The position numbers and the translations under genes were made by a program. A DNA stretch of 64,000 bases. Source: Ensifer adhaerens. GTDB taxonomy: Bacteria; Pseudomonadota; Alphaproteobacteria; Rhizobiales; Rhizobiaceae. Under the pieces are notes generated by a model. It did no database searches. It worked only from the letters and a program-made list of their open reading frames with translations, and had not been told where the DNA came from. This document shows, one piece after another, positions 57,706 through 64,000 of this stretch. Location of the stretch: contig NZ_LAZS01000009.1 of the NCBI RefSeq assembly GCF_002007205.1, positions 238,015-302,014 of the forward strand, given 5' to 3'. The stretch's first letter is position 1. Every line of letters begins with the position of its first letter.

Positions 57706-59694
57706 ATGTTTTCCAAACTCCTGATTGCCAATCGCGGCGAGATCGCCTGCCGGGTGATGCGCACCGCCAAGCGCCTCGGCATCCGCACGGTCGCCGTCTA
57801 TTCCGATGCCGACGTCGGCGCGCTGCATGTCGCGCTCGCCGACGAGGCGATCCGCATCGGCCCGGCGCCGGCGCTCGAAAGCTACCTTGTGGCCGAACGG
57901 ATCGTTGCGGCGGCGCAGTCCGTTGGCGCGGATGCGATTCACCCGGGTTACGGCTTCCTTTCCGAAAATGCCGATTTCGCCGAAGCCGTGGAGGCTGCCG
58001 GCATCACCTTCGTCGGCCCGTCGGCTCAGGCGATCCGGGCGATGGGCCTGAAGGATGCCGCCAAGGCGCTGATGGAGCAGTCGGGCGTGCCGGTGGTCCC
58101 GGGCTATCACGGTGACAGGCAGGATGCCGATTTCCTTGCCGAGGAAGCGGCCAATGTGGGTTATCCCGTGCTGATCAAGGCGCGCGCCGGCGGCGGCGGC
58201 AAGGGCATGCGGCGGGTCGACGGCGCCGCTGACTTTCCGGCCGCGCTCGAAGCGGCGCGCCGCGAAGCGGAAGCGGCCTTCGGCGACGGCGCGGTCCTGA
58301 TCGAGAAATATCTGACGAAGCCGCGGCATATCGAGGTGCAGGTCTTCGGCGACCGGCACGGCAACATCCTGCATCTTTACGAGCGCGACTGCTCGCTGCA
58401 GCGCCGCCACCAGAAGGTGATCGAGGAAGCGCCAGCGCCGGGCATGACCGCAGAAGTGCGGCGCGCCATGGGCGAAGCCGCTGTTCGCGCAGCGCAGGCA
58501 ATCGGCTATGTCGGCGCGGGCACGGTAGAATTCATCGCCGACGTGACCGACGGGCTCTGGCCGGATCAGTTCTATTTCATGGAAATGAACACCCGGCTGC
58601 AGGTCGAGCATCCGGTCACCGAGGCGATCACCGGCATCGATCTCGTCGAGTGGCAGCTGCGCGCCGCGGCCGGCGAAACGCTGCCGAAACGCCAAAGCGA
58701 AATCGCCATCGATGGCTGGGCCTTCGAAGCCCGCATCTATGCGGAAGACCCGTCGCGCGGCTTCCTGCCGGCGACCGGGCAGCTCACGACTTTGAGTTTT
58801 CCGGAGGATGGCGTTCGCGTCGATGCCGGCGTTCGGCAGGGCGATCGGATCACCCCATTCTACGATCCGCTGATCGCCAAGCTGATCGTTCATGGACCCA
58901 ACCGGTCGACCGCGCTGGCAAGGCTCGAAAACGCGCTGAGGGCCTGCCGCATCGGCGGCACGGTCACCAACCTCGATTTTCTCGCGCGCCTTGCTGCCGA
59001 ACCGGATTTTCGTGCCGGGCATCCCGACACCGGGCTGATCGACCGTTCGATCGATCGGCTTTCGGCGCCTCCGGTACCGAACGATGCCGCCCTTACGCTT
59101 GCGGCCATCATTTCAACCGGGGCGTTGCAGCCGGATGGATCGGCAGATCCCTGGTCTTCGCTCGGTCACTGGCAGATCTGGGGTGACGCGAACCGGAACA
59201 TCGCGATCGAGCACCTGGGCGGACGGACGACCGTGGCGCTTGCGGCCCGCGGCCGGGATCAGTTCGCGGTTCACACGGGTGCGGCGGCGCTGCCGGTGGT
59301 GATCCTCGACCGTTTCGCCGATGGCGCTCGTGTGGAAATCTCGGGCGCGCAGCAGGAGTTTCGCTTCCTGCGCGAAGGGGAGCAGATCACGCTGTTTCTC
59401 CAGGGCGACACCTACGTCCTGCGGCTGCCGGATGCGCTGAGTGCCGGCCACGCCAGCGAAATCGCGGATGACGCGGTTTCGGCGCCGATGCCCGGCATCG
59501 TCAAGCTCGTCCGGGTCCGCCCCGGCGATACGGTCGAGAAGGGGCAGGCGCTCGCGGTCATGGAGGCGATGAAGATGGAGCTCACATTGTCGGCCTCGCG
59601 CGCCGGAGTGGTCGAGAGCGTTCTCGTCAGCGAGGGCGAGCAGGTGAGTGCCGGCGCCGTGCTGGTAATGCTCCAGCCGGAGAGTGCGGAATGA
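57706..59694 (+). CDS. mccA: 3-methylcrotonyl-CoA carboxylase, biotin-carrying (alpha) subunit
   Basis: A 662-residue protein joining biotin carboxylase (residues 1 to about 450), a middle BT-type region and a C-terminal biotin carrier domain. Landmarks are LIANRGEIACRVMRTA, the ATP-grasp KARAGGGGKGMRRV (about 157), EMNTRLQVEHPVTEAITG (about 290), and the biotinylation site Lys623 in MEAMKMELTL. ATG 57706 was preferred over 57700 because CCAGGGG fits it better. With mccB it forms the complete carboxylase. It overlaps the HMG-CoA lyase gene by ATGA. Confidence 0.95.
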   Translation: MFSKLLIANRGEIACRVMRTAKRLGIRTVAVYSDADVGALHVALADEAIRIGPAPALESYLVAERIVAAAQSVGADAIHPGYGFLSENADFAEAVEAAGITFVGPSAQAIRAMGLKDAAKALMEQSGVPVVPGYHGDRQDADFLAEEAANVGYPVLIKARAGGGGKGMRRVDGAADFPAALEAARREAEAAFGDGAVLIEKYLTKPRHIEVQVFGDRHGNILHLYERDCSLQRRHQKVIEEAPAPGMTAEVRRAMGEAAVRAAQAIGYVGAGTVEFIADVTDGLWPDQFYFMEMNTRLQVEHPVTEAITGIDLVEWQLRAAAGETLPKRQSEIAIDGWAFEARIYAEDPSRGFLPATGQLTTLSFPEDGVRVDAGVRQGDRITPFYDPLIAKLIVHGPNRSTALARLENALRACRIGGTVTNLDFLARLAAEPDFRAGHPDTGLIDRSIDRLSAPPVPNDAALTLAAIISTGALQPDGSADPWSSLGHWQIWGDANRNIAIEHLGGRTTVALAARGRDQFAVHTGAAALPVVILDRFADGARVEISGAQQEFRFLREGEQITLFLQGDTYVLRLPDALSAGHASEIADDAVSAPMPGIVKLVRVRPGDTVEKGQALAVMEAMKMELTLSASRAGVVESVLVSEGEQVSAGAVLVMLQPESAE

Positions 59695-60560
59695 GCGGAT
59701 CGGCGCCCGGGCATGTGACGATCGTCGAGATGGCGCCGCGCGACGGGCTGCAGAACGAAAGCCGGCTCGTTGCGACCGCCGACAAGATCCACCTCGTCGA
59801 CATGCTTTCGGACTGCGGCTATCAGCGGATCGAGGTGACGAGCTTCGTCAGCCCGAAATGGGTGCCGCAGATGGCCGACGCCGCCGAGGTGATGGCCGGC
59901 ATTCGAAGACGGCCGGGTACGCGCTACGCGGTGCTGACGCCCAACCTGCGCGGGCTCGAGGCAGCACTTGATGCCGGTGCCGACGAGGTGGCGATTTTCG
60001 CCTCCGCTTCCGAAACCTTCTCGCAAAAGAACATCAATTGTTCGATCGCCGAGAGCATCGAGCGGTTCCTACCGGTTGCCGAACTGTGCCGGGAAAAAGG
60101 AATTCTGCTGCGCGGCTATGTGAGTTGCGTTGTCGAATGCCCTTATGAGGGTGCGATCGCCCCAGCGAGCCCTGCCCGCGTCGCCGGCCTGCTCGATGAT
60201 CTCGGCTGCTACGAGATCAGTCTCGGCGACACGATCGGCCGCGGCACGCCAGAGGCGGTGGACGCGATGCTGGCCGCGGTGCTGGAGCGCATTCCGGCCA
60301 ACAGGCTCGCCGGGCATTTCCACGACACCTCCGGCCGCGCGCTCGACAACATTGCCGTAGCGCTCGACCGGGGCCTCAGGGTCTTCGACGCGTCGGCCGG
60401 CGGTCTCGGTGGTTGCCCCTACGCGCCGGGTGCAGCCGGCAATGTCGATACGCTCGCTGTCAACGCCTTCGTCACCGGCAAGGGGTTTTCGACCGGTCTG
60501 GACGTGGCGAAACTTGAACAGGCCGCCGCTTTCGCGCGGAGCTTGAGGAGCGGAACATGA
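59691..60560 (+). CDS. mvaB: Hydroxymethylglutaryl-CoA lyase
   Basis: A 289-residue TIM-barrel lyase that splits HMG-CoA to acetyl-CoA and acetoacetate, the last step of leucine breakdown. It shows the catalytic start VEMAPRDGLQNESRL (Asp/Arg pair about residue 18), SASETFSQKNINCS, SLGDTIGRGTPEAV, the metal-ligand HFHDTSG, and the lyase signature GLGGCPYAPGAAGN with the essential Cys near residue 242. ATGA overlaps tie it to both neighbours. Confidence 0.95.
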   Translation: MSGSAPGHVTIVEMAPRDGLQNESRLVATADKIHLVDMLSDCGYQRIEVTSFVSPKWVPQMADAAEVMAGIRRRPGTRYAVLTPNLRGLEAALDAGADEVAIFASASETFSQKNINCSIAESIERFLPVAELCREKGILLRGYVSCVVECPYEGAIAPASPARVAGLLDDLGCYEISLGDTIGRGTPEAVDAMLAAVLERIPANRLAGHFHDTSGRALDNIAVALDRGLRVFDASAGGLGGCPYAPGAAGNVDTLAVNAFVTGKGFSTGLDVAKLEQAAAFARSLRSGT

Positions 60561-61342
60561 CCTTCGAAACGATCCGGATTGCCACCGATGCGCGCGGCGT
60601 CGCGCGGCTGACGCTGGCATTGCCACAGAAGCACAATGCGCTTTCGGCCAGGATGATTGGCGAACTGACCGAAGCCGCCGAAAAGCTATCGGCCGACTCG
60701 GTAGTTCGGGCCGTCATTCTGGAGGGCGAAGGCCGCAGCTTTTGCGCCGGCGGCGATCTCGGCTGGATGCGGGGGCAATTCGATGCGGATCGGGCGACCC
60801 GCATCGCCGAGGCGACGCGGCTGGCGATGATGTTCAAGGCGCTGAACGAGATCGCCAAGCCCGTGATCGGCCGCCTGCACGGCAATGCCTTCGGTGGCGG
60901 CGTCGGCCTCATGAGCATCTGTGACGCGGCGGTTGCTTCGGCCGACGCCAAGTTCGGATTGACCGAGACGCGCCTCGGGCTGATCCCTGCGACCATCAGC
61001 CCCTATGTCGTCGCGCGCATCGGCGAGGGTAAGGCGCGGCCGCTGTTCATGTCCGCCCGCCTGTTCGGTGCGGAGGAGGCGCGCGCCTTGGGGCTCGCCA
61101 CCACCGTTGTCGCCGCCGACGCGCTGAATGCGGCGATCGAAGCGGAGATCGAACCCTATCTGGCGGTCGCGCCGGAGGCCACCGGCCGGGCAAAGCGACT
61201 GGCTCGCTCGCTTGGGGCTCCAATCACCGAAGAGACCATTGCCGCGACCATCGAACAGCTTGCCGACTGCTGGGAGTCCGCCGAGGCCCGCGAAGGCGTG
61301 GGCGCCTTCTTCGACAAGCGTGAACCCGCATGGCGGCAATAG
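60557..61342 (+). CDS. liuC: Methylglutaconyl-CoA hydratase (enoyl-CoA hydratase family)
   Basis: A 261-residue crotonase-fold enzyme. The oxyanion-hole segments are GEGRSFCAGGDLGWMRGQF (about residue 57) and GNAFGGGVGLMSICDAAVAS (about 111), followed by FGLTETRLGLIPATISPYVV with the catalytic Glu in the family position. In this operon it should hydrate 3-methylglutaconyl-CoA to HMG-CoA, completing the path from isovaleryl-CoA. It overlaps the lyase gene by ATGA and ends the liu operon. Confidence 0.9.
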   Translation: MTFETIRIATDARGVARLTLALPQKHNALSARMIGELTEAAEKLSADSVVRAVILEGEGRSFCAGGDLGWMRGQFDADRATRIAEATRLAMMFKALNEIAKPVIGRLHGNAFGGGVGLMSICDAAVASADAKFGLTETRLGLIPATISPYVVARIGEGKARPLFMSARLFGAEEARALGLATTVVAADALNAAIEAEIEPYLAVAPEATGRAKRLARSLGAPITEETIAATIEQLADCWESAEAREGVGAFFDKREPAWRQ

Positions 61343-61383
61343 TATTCCTTGAATTGGGCGCTTTTTGAGCTTATTTTGATTGC

Positions 61384-61785
61384 ATGATGATCAAAACAAG
61401 CGCGGATCGTGTCATGGCTGCTGTCGGTCTCAATATCTCCACCGCCCATTACGGCGAGAGCCACTCGTCCTTTCTCTCCGCCCGGCTGGTCGCCGATCGC
61501 CTCGGCGTGACGCTCGCGGAACTCGCGAAGCTGATCGGCGTCGCGCGCAACACGCTGACGGCGAAGTCGAGCGCCCGCAAGGTCGATGCGGCGCTGAGCG
61601 CGGTCGTGCGCATCCTCGCCATGGCCGGCGAGATGGCGGGAGACGAAAGCCGCGCCGTCATCTGGTTCAAGCACCAGCCGATCCCCGGCTGGGCCGGCAA
61701 GACCGCCTACGACCTCGTCGGTGAAGGCAAGGCCGACAAGGTGCTCGCCTATCTCGAAGCGGTGCGTTCGGGTGTCTACGCCTGA
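61384..61785 (+). CDS. Xre/MbcA/ParS-type antitoxin
   Basis: A 133-residue protein. A helix-turn-helix-like N-terminal part (SARLVADRLGVTLAELAKLI then GVARNTLTAKSSARKVDAAL) precedes the C-terminal toxin-binding MbcA/ParS domain (FKHQPIPGWAGKTAYDLVGE). This pair of domains is the standard antitoxin partner of RES toxins. The first ATG, at 61384, is used; an in-frame ATG follows at 61387. It starts 41 bases after the leucine operon and overlaps the toxin gene by one base (TGATG). Confidence 0.88.
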   Translation: MMIKTSADRVMAAVGLNISTAHYGESHSSFLSARLVADRLGVTLAELAKLIGVARNTLTAKSSARKVDAALSAVVRILAMAGEMAGDESRAVIWFKHQPIPGWAGKTAYDLVGEGKADKVLAYLEAVRSGVYA

Positions 61786-62294
61786 TGGCTGTCAGCGAAC
61801 CGGTGCGCCTCTGGCGCGCCTATGTGCCGCGCTGGGCGCATGCGCCGCTTTCCGGTGAAGGTGCTGCGCGCTTCGGCGGCAGATGGAACCCGGTTGGAAC
61901 GCCGACGATCTACGCCGCCCGCGAACTGTCGACCGCCTGGGCCGAATACAATCAGGGTTTCGTCCAGCACCCGGCGCTGATCGCCCAGCTTGAACTGCGT
62001 TTTGCGCGGCTCGCGGATCTGACGACGGCCGATGGGCTGGCCGTGTTCGGTCTCCCCGAAGACATCCATCGTTGCGAATGGCGCGATGCGCTCGATCGCG
62101 GCCTCTTGCCGGAGACCCATCGGCTGCAGGCGGAGCTCAGCGATCGCGGCTTCGACGGCCTGATCTATCCATCCTTCATGTCGCCCGGCGGCACCTGTGT
62201 CGCGCTCTGGCGCTGGAACGCTGGCGAAGGGGCCGAGTTGAAGGTCATCGATCCCGATGGGCGCCTGCCGAAAACGCCGGCTTCCTGGCTTTGA
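61785..62294 (+). CDS. RES-domain toxin
   Basis: A 169-residue RES-domain protein. The domain motifs are LWRAYVPRWAH, ARFGGRWNPVGTPTIYAARE (the Arg-Gly-Arg-Trp-Asn and Tyr that form the NAD+ pocket), STAWAEYNQ with the catalytic Glu, and a late LIYPSFMSPGGTCVALWRW with Ser. RES toxins such as MbcT degrade NAD+ and arrest growth. It lies immediately after, and overlapping, its antitoxin, and converges on the FAD oxidase gene. Confidence 0.9.
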   Translation: MAVSEPVRLWRAYVPRWAHAPLSGEGAARFGGRWNPVGTPTIYAARELSTAWAEYNQGFVQHPALIAQLELRFARLADLTTADGLAVFGLPEDIHRCEWRDALDRGLLPETHRLQAELSDRGFDGLIYPSFMSPGGTCVALWRWNAGEGAELKVIDPDGRLPKTPASWL

Positions 62295-62343
62295 ACCCAC
62301 GCGCCGAAGACCGGCCATTCAAGCCGAAAAACTGGTTTCAGCC

Positions 62344-63708
62344 TCAAAGCACCTTGCCCGGATTGAGGATGCCCTTCGGGTCCAGCGCCTGCTTGATCCG
62401 CCGCATGAGTTCGAGTTCGGCGGGACTGCGCGAATGGTCGAGGAAGTCGCGCTTCAACGTGCCAATGCCGTGTTCGGCCGAGATCGAGCCGCTATAGCGC
62501 CGCACGATTTCGTAGACGATGCCGTCGACGATATGCGGCGTTTCCGCGTCGCTGTCAGGCTCCGAGAAGGCGATATGCAGGTTGCTGTCGGCGACATGGC
62601 CGAAGAAGGAGACATGGGCGGCGGGAAAACGCGCGGAAAGCGCGATGCCGCATTCCGCGGCGAAGCGGCCGATATCGCCGATCGGCAGGCTGATATCGAG
62701 GTTGAAGAGCGCCGGCAGCTGGCTGTCCATGGCGTGACCTTCGCGCACGCTCCAGAACGAGCGGCTTTCCTTCTCCGACTGGGCAATCAGCGCATCGCCG
62801 ATGATGCCGGCTTCGAGCGCTTCGCCGAGAAAGGCTTCGAAGCCGTCGCGCTCGCCATCGTCGCCGAGCAGGTCCTGTTCGACGATGACGGCGAAGGGCG
62901 GGATTTCGCCAAAGAGCTTCAGCTTCTCGGCTTCAGCGTTGAAACGGAAATAGCTCTGCCACATCGCCTCGAAGGCCGAGAGGCCGGGCAGGCCGCGCTG
63001 GCAACGTGCGAGGAAGGCCACCACATCGTCAAAGCTGTCGAGGGCGCAGAGCGCCGTCAGCCGGCCGGCGGGCAGCGGCCGCAACCGGAGGACCGCGCGG
63101 GTGATTACGCCGAGCGTTCCCTCCGAGCCGATGAAGAATTGCCGGAGGTCATAGCCGGTGTTGTTCTTGATCATCTTGTTGAGCGACGAGATCACGGTCC
63201 CATCGGCGAGTACGGCTTCGAGGCCGAGCACGTTGTCACGCGTCACGCCGTAGCGAAGCACCCGGATGCCGCCGGCATTGGTGGCGAGATTGCCGCCGAT
63301 CTGGCACGAACCGCGGGCGCCGAGGTCGATCGGCAGCAGGAAGCCAGCGTCTTCTGCGGCGCGCTGCGCCACTTCCAGCGGCGTGCCGGCGCGCACGGTC
63401 ATGGTCGCTGCCTGGGTGTCGATCTCTTCGATGCCGGTAAAACGTTCGAGCGAAATTGCGATCGCGTCGCCACCGGCATTGGCGCCGCCGGCAAGGCCGG
63501 TCATGCCGCCTTGACCCACGACCGCCTGGCCATGCTCGTTGCAAAGTCGAAGGGCCGTGGCGATTTCTTCGCTGCGCGTCGGACGAATGACCGCCTTCGG
63601 CAGATCGCGGCCGGTAAGGCTGGCATCGCTCCGGTGGCGCTCGCCGATGTCGGAACCGGTCAGAACGATATCGCCGAGGGCTTGCTTGAGGTCGTCGACG
63701 ATGGTCAT
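62344..63708 (-). CDS. FAD-linked 2-hydroxyacid dehydrogenase (GlcD/D2HGDH/D-LDH family)
   Basis: A 454-residue flavoprotein. An FAD-binding PCMH domain (about residues 35-215) has VVGQGGMTGLAGGANAGGDA and LGARGSCQIGGNLATNAGGI, followed by an FAD-oxidase C domain (about 220-452) with a metal-binding H-x-x-D-S-N-LH segment (GHVADSNLHIAF) and SAEHGIGTLKRDFL near the end. The family oxidises D-lactate, glycolate or D-2-hydroxyglutarate and passes electrons to a quinone or ETF. The exact substrate cannot be told by eye. The ATG at 63708 fits the family start. Confidence 0.88.
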   Translation of the reverse strand: MTIVDDLKQALGDIVLTGSDIGERHRSDASLTGRDLPKAVIRPTRSEEIATALRLCNEHGQAVVGQGGMTGLAGGANAGGDAIAISLERFTGIEEIDTQAATMTVRAGTPLEVAQRAAEDAGFLLPIDLGARGSCQIGGNLATNAGGIRVLRYGVTRDNVLGLEAVLADGTVISSLNKMIKNNTGYDLRQFFIGSEGTLGVITRAVLRLRPLPAGRLTALCALDSFDDVVAFLARCQRGLPGLSAFEAMWQSYFRFNAEAEKLKLFGEIPPFAVIVEQDLLGDDGERDGFEAFLGEALEAGIIGDALIAQSEKESRSFWSVREGHAMDSQLPALFNLDISLPIGDIGRFAAECGIALSARFPAAHVSFFGHVADSNLHIAFSEPDSDAETPHIVDGIVYEIVRRYSGSISAEHGIGTLKRDFLDHSRSPAELELMRRIKQALDPKGILNPGKVL

Positions 63709-63859
63709 GGAACGCTTCTCCCGTTGCCGCGACGCCAAAATCATCGGCGGCGGACGGTTCTGCTTAACGCATCTTGTGGCAATCCGATATCCGAACGGCG
63801 ACGTGGCGGCCATCCTTTGCCGGCATGCCAAGGATCCCGGCAATTCGCGGAGCGGGTGA

Positions 63860-63885
63860 CGGTGCATTCCTCTTCGAATGCACCG
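63860..63885 (-). other. Perfect hairpin after the partial gene at the right edge
   Basis: Ten-base arms CGGTGCATTC (63860-63869) and GAATGCACCG (63876-63885) around CTCTTC. On the minus strand it is 13 bases after the stop of the partial gene, so it may end that transcript. No T-run. Confidence 0.5.
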
Positions 63886-63898
63886 CGTCGATGATGGA

Positions 63899-64000
63899 TC
63901 AGGTCCCCGTGCGGGCGAGCTCGAAAGGCTCGGCCGCCGCGCTCTCGACGTCAGCGGCCACTTCCTGCTCCGCCTGCTTCGTCTCCGCCTGCCCCTCCCT
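63899..64000 (-). CDS. C-terminal 33 residues of an unidentified protein (partial)
   Basis: An open frame from the right edge to a TGA at 63901-63899. The visible tail is rich in Glu, Ala and Gln (AETKQAEQEVAADVESAAAE, then PFELARTGT), like a disordered acidic end. The frame is the only long one here, is on the same strand as the FAD oxidase, and is followed by a hairpin. Too little is present to name it. Confidence 0.45.
   Translation of the reverse strand, partial: REGQAETKQAEQEVAADVESAAAEPFELARTGT

Noticed and set aside
57286..59022. 578-codon minus-strand frame over the RidA-like and mccA genes
   Set aside because: Antisense shadow; mccA motifs on the plus strand are complete.
62257..63894. 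545-codon plus-strand frame over the FAD oxidase
   Set aside because: Antisense shadow; the FAD-binding motifs are on the minus strand.

Overview
This window is GC-rich, densely packed DNA from an alphaproteobacterium of the Rhizobiaceae, most likely Ensifer/Sinorhizobium or a close relative. The evidence is a eukaryotic-type glutamine synthetase II behind a sigma-54 promoter, a rhizobial-style cellulose operon that starts with BcsN, six families of ABC importers or exporters and their regulators, and a complete leucine/isovalerate operon. From memory, glnII and the ivd/mcc genes lie on the pSymB chromid in S. meliloti, so a secondary replicon is plausible but not shown here. No rRNA, tRNA, CRISPR array, phage or intact insertion sequence was seen. 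The only mobile DNA is two eroded ends of an IS5-type transposase near 5.0 and 5.6 kb.

Layout. 0-2.6 kb: end of an amino-sugar (ManNAc) operon (nanK partial, nanE) with a GntR regulator flanked by two copies of a candidate operator, then an orphan XRE-cupin regulator. 2.7-8.1 kb: small membrane protein, NmrA-like reductase with divergent LysR, EthD protein between IS relics, and a divergent EamA exporter/MocR regulator pair. 8.1-9.5 kb: glnII with sigma-54 and NtrC-like sites and a strong terminator. 9.6-16.5 kb (minus): one operon of GNAT, NagZ and a five-gene Opp/Dpp-type importer, probably for amino-sugar oligomers or muropeptides. 17-20.5 kb: DUF454, DUF2161, and an NfeD/stomatin pair.

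20.5-30 kb: a phosphatase of the inositol-monophosphatase family, ABC ATPase, fused double permease and two paralogous binding proteins, all divergent from a two-component system. The parts suggest sensing and scavenging of a phosphorylated organic compound rather than iron. 30-34.3 kb: a PAP2 lipid phosphatase, a second two-component system and a VirK/YbjX protein, which together look like an envelope-remodelling locus. 34.4-36.1 kb: GFA protein, LysE exporter, Lrp/AsnC regulator.

36.1-45.1 kb: LacI regulator and a divergent operon for uptake and breakdown of a sugar (binding protein, double ATPase, two permeases, ketose 3-epimerase, FGGY kinase, class II aldolase). The catalytic residues of the epimerase and the aldolase keep exactly the spacing of the characterised families, so the chemistry (epimerise C3, phosphorylate C1, cleave to DHAP plus aldehyde) can be read with fair confidence, but the sugar cannot. 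45.3-54.2 kb: cellulose operon bcsN-bcsA-bcsB-bcsZ-TPR protein, with no outer-membrane barrel. 54.5-61.3 kb: ivd, mccB, ridA-like, mccA, HMG-CoA lyase and methylglutaconyl-CoA hydratase for leucine degradation. 61.4-62.3 kb: Xre/RES toxin-antitoxin pair. 62.3-64 kb: FAD-linked oxidase and the tail of an unidentified gene.

Most operons use start/stop overlaps of 1-8 bases. Three binding-protein genes of unrelated families are each followed by a GC-rich stem-loop before the next transporter gene.
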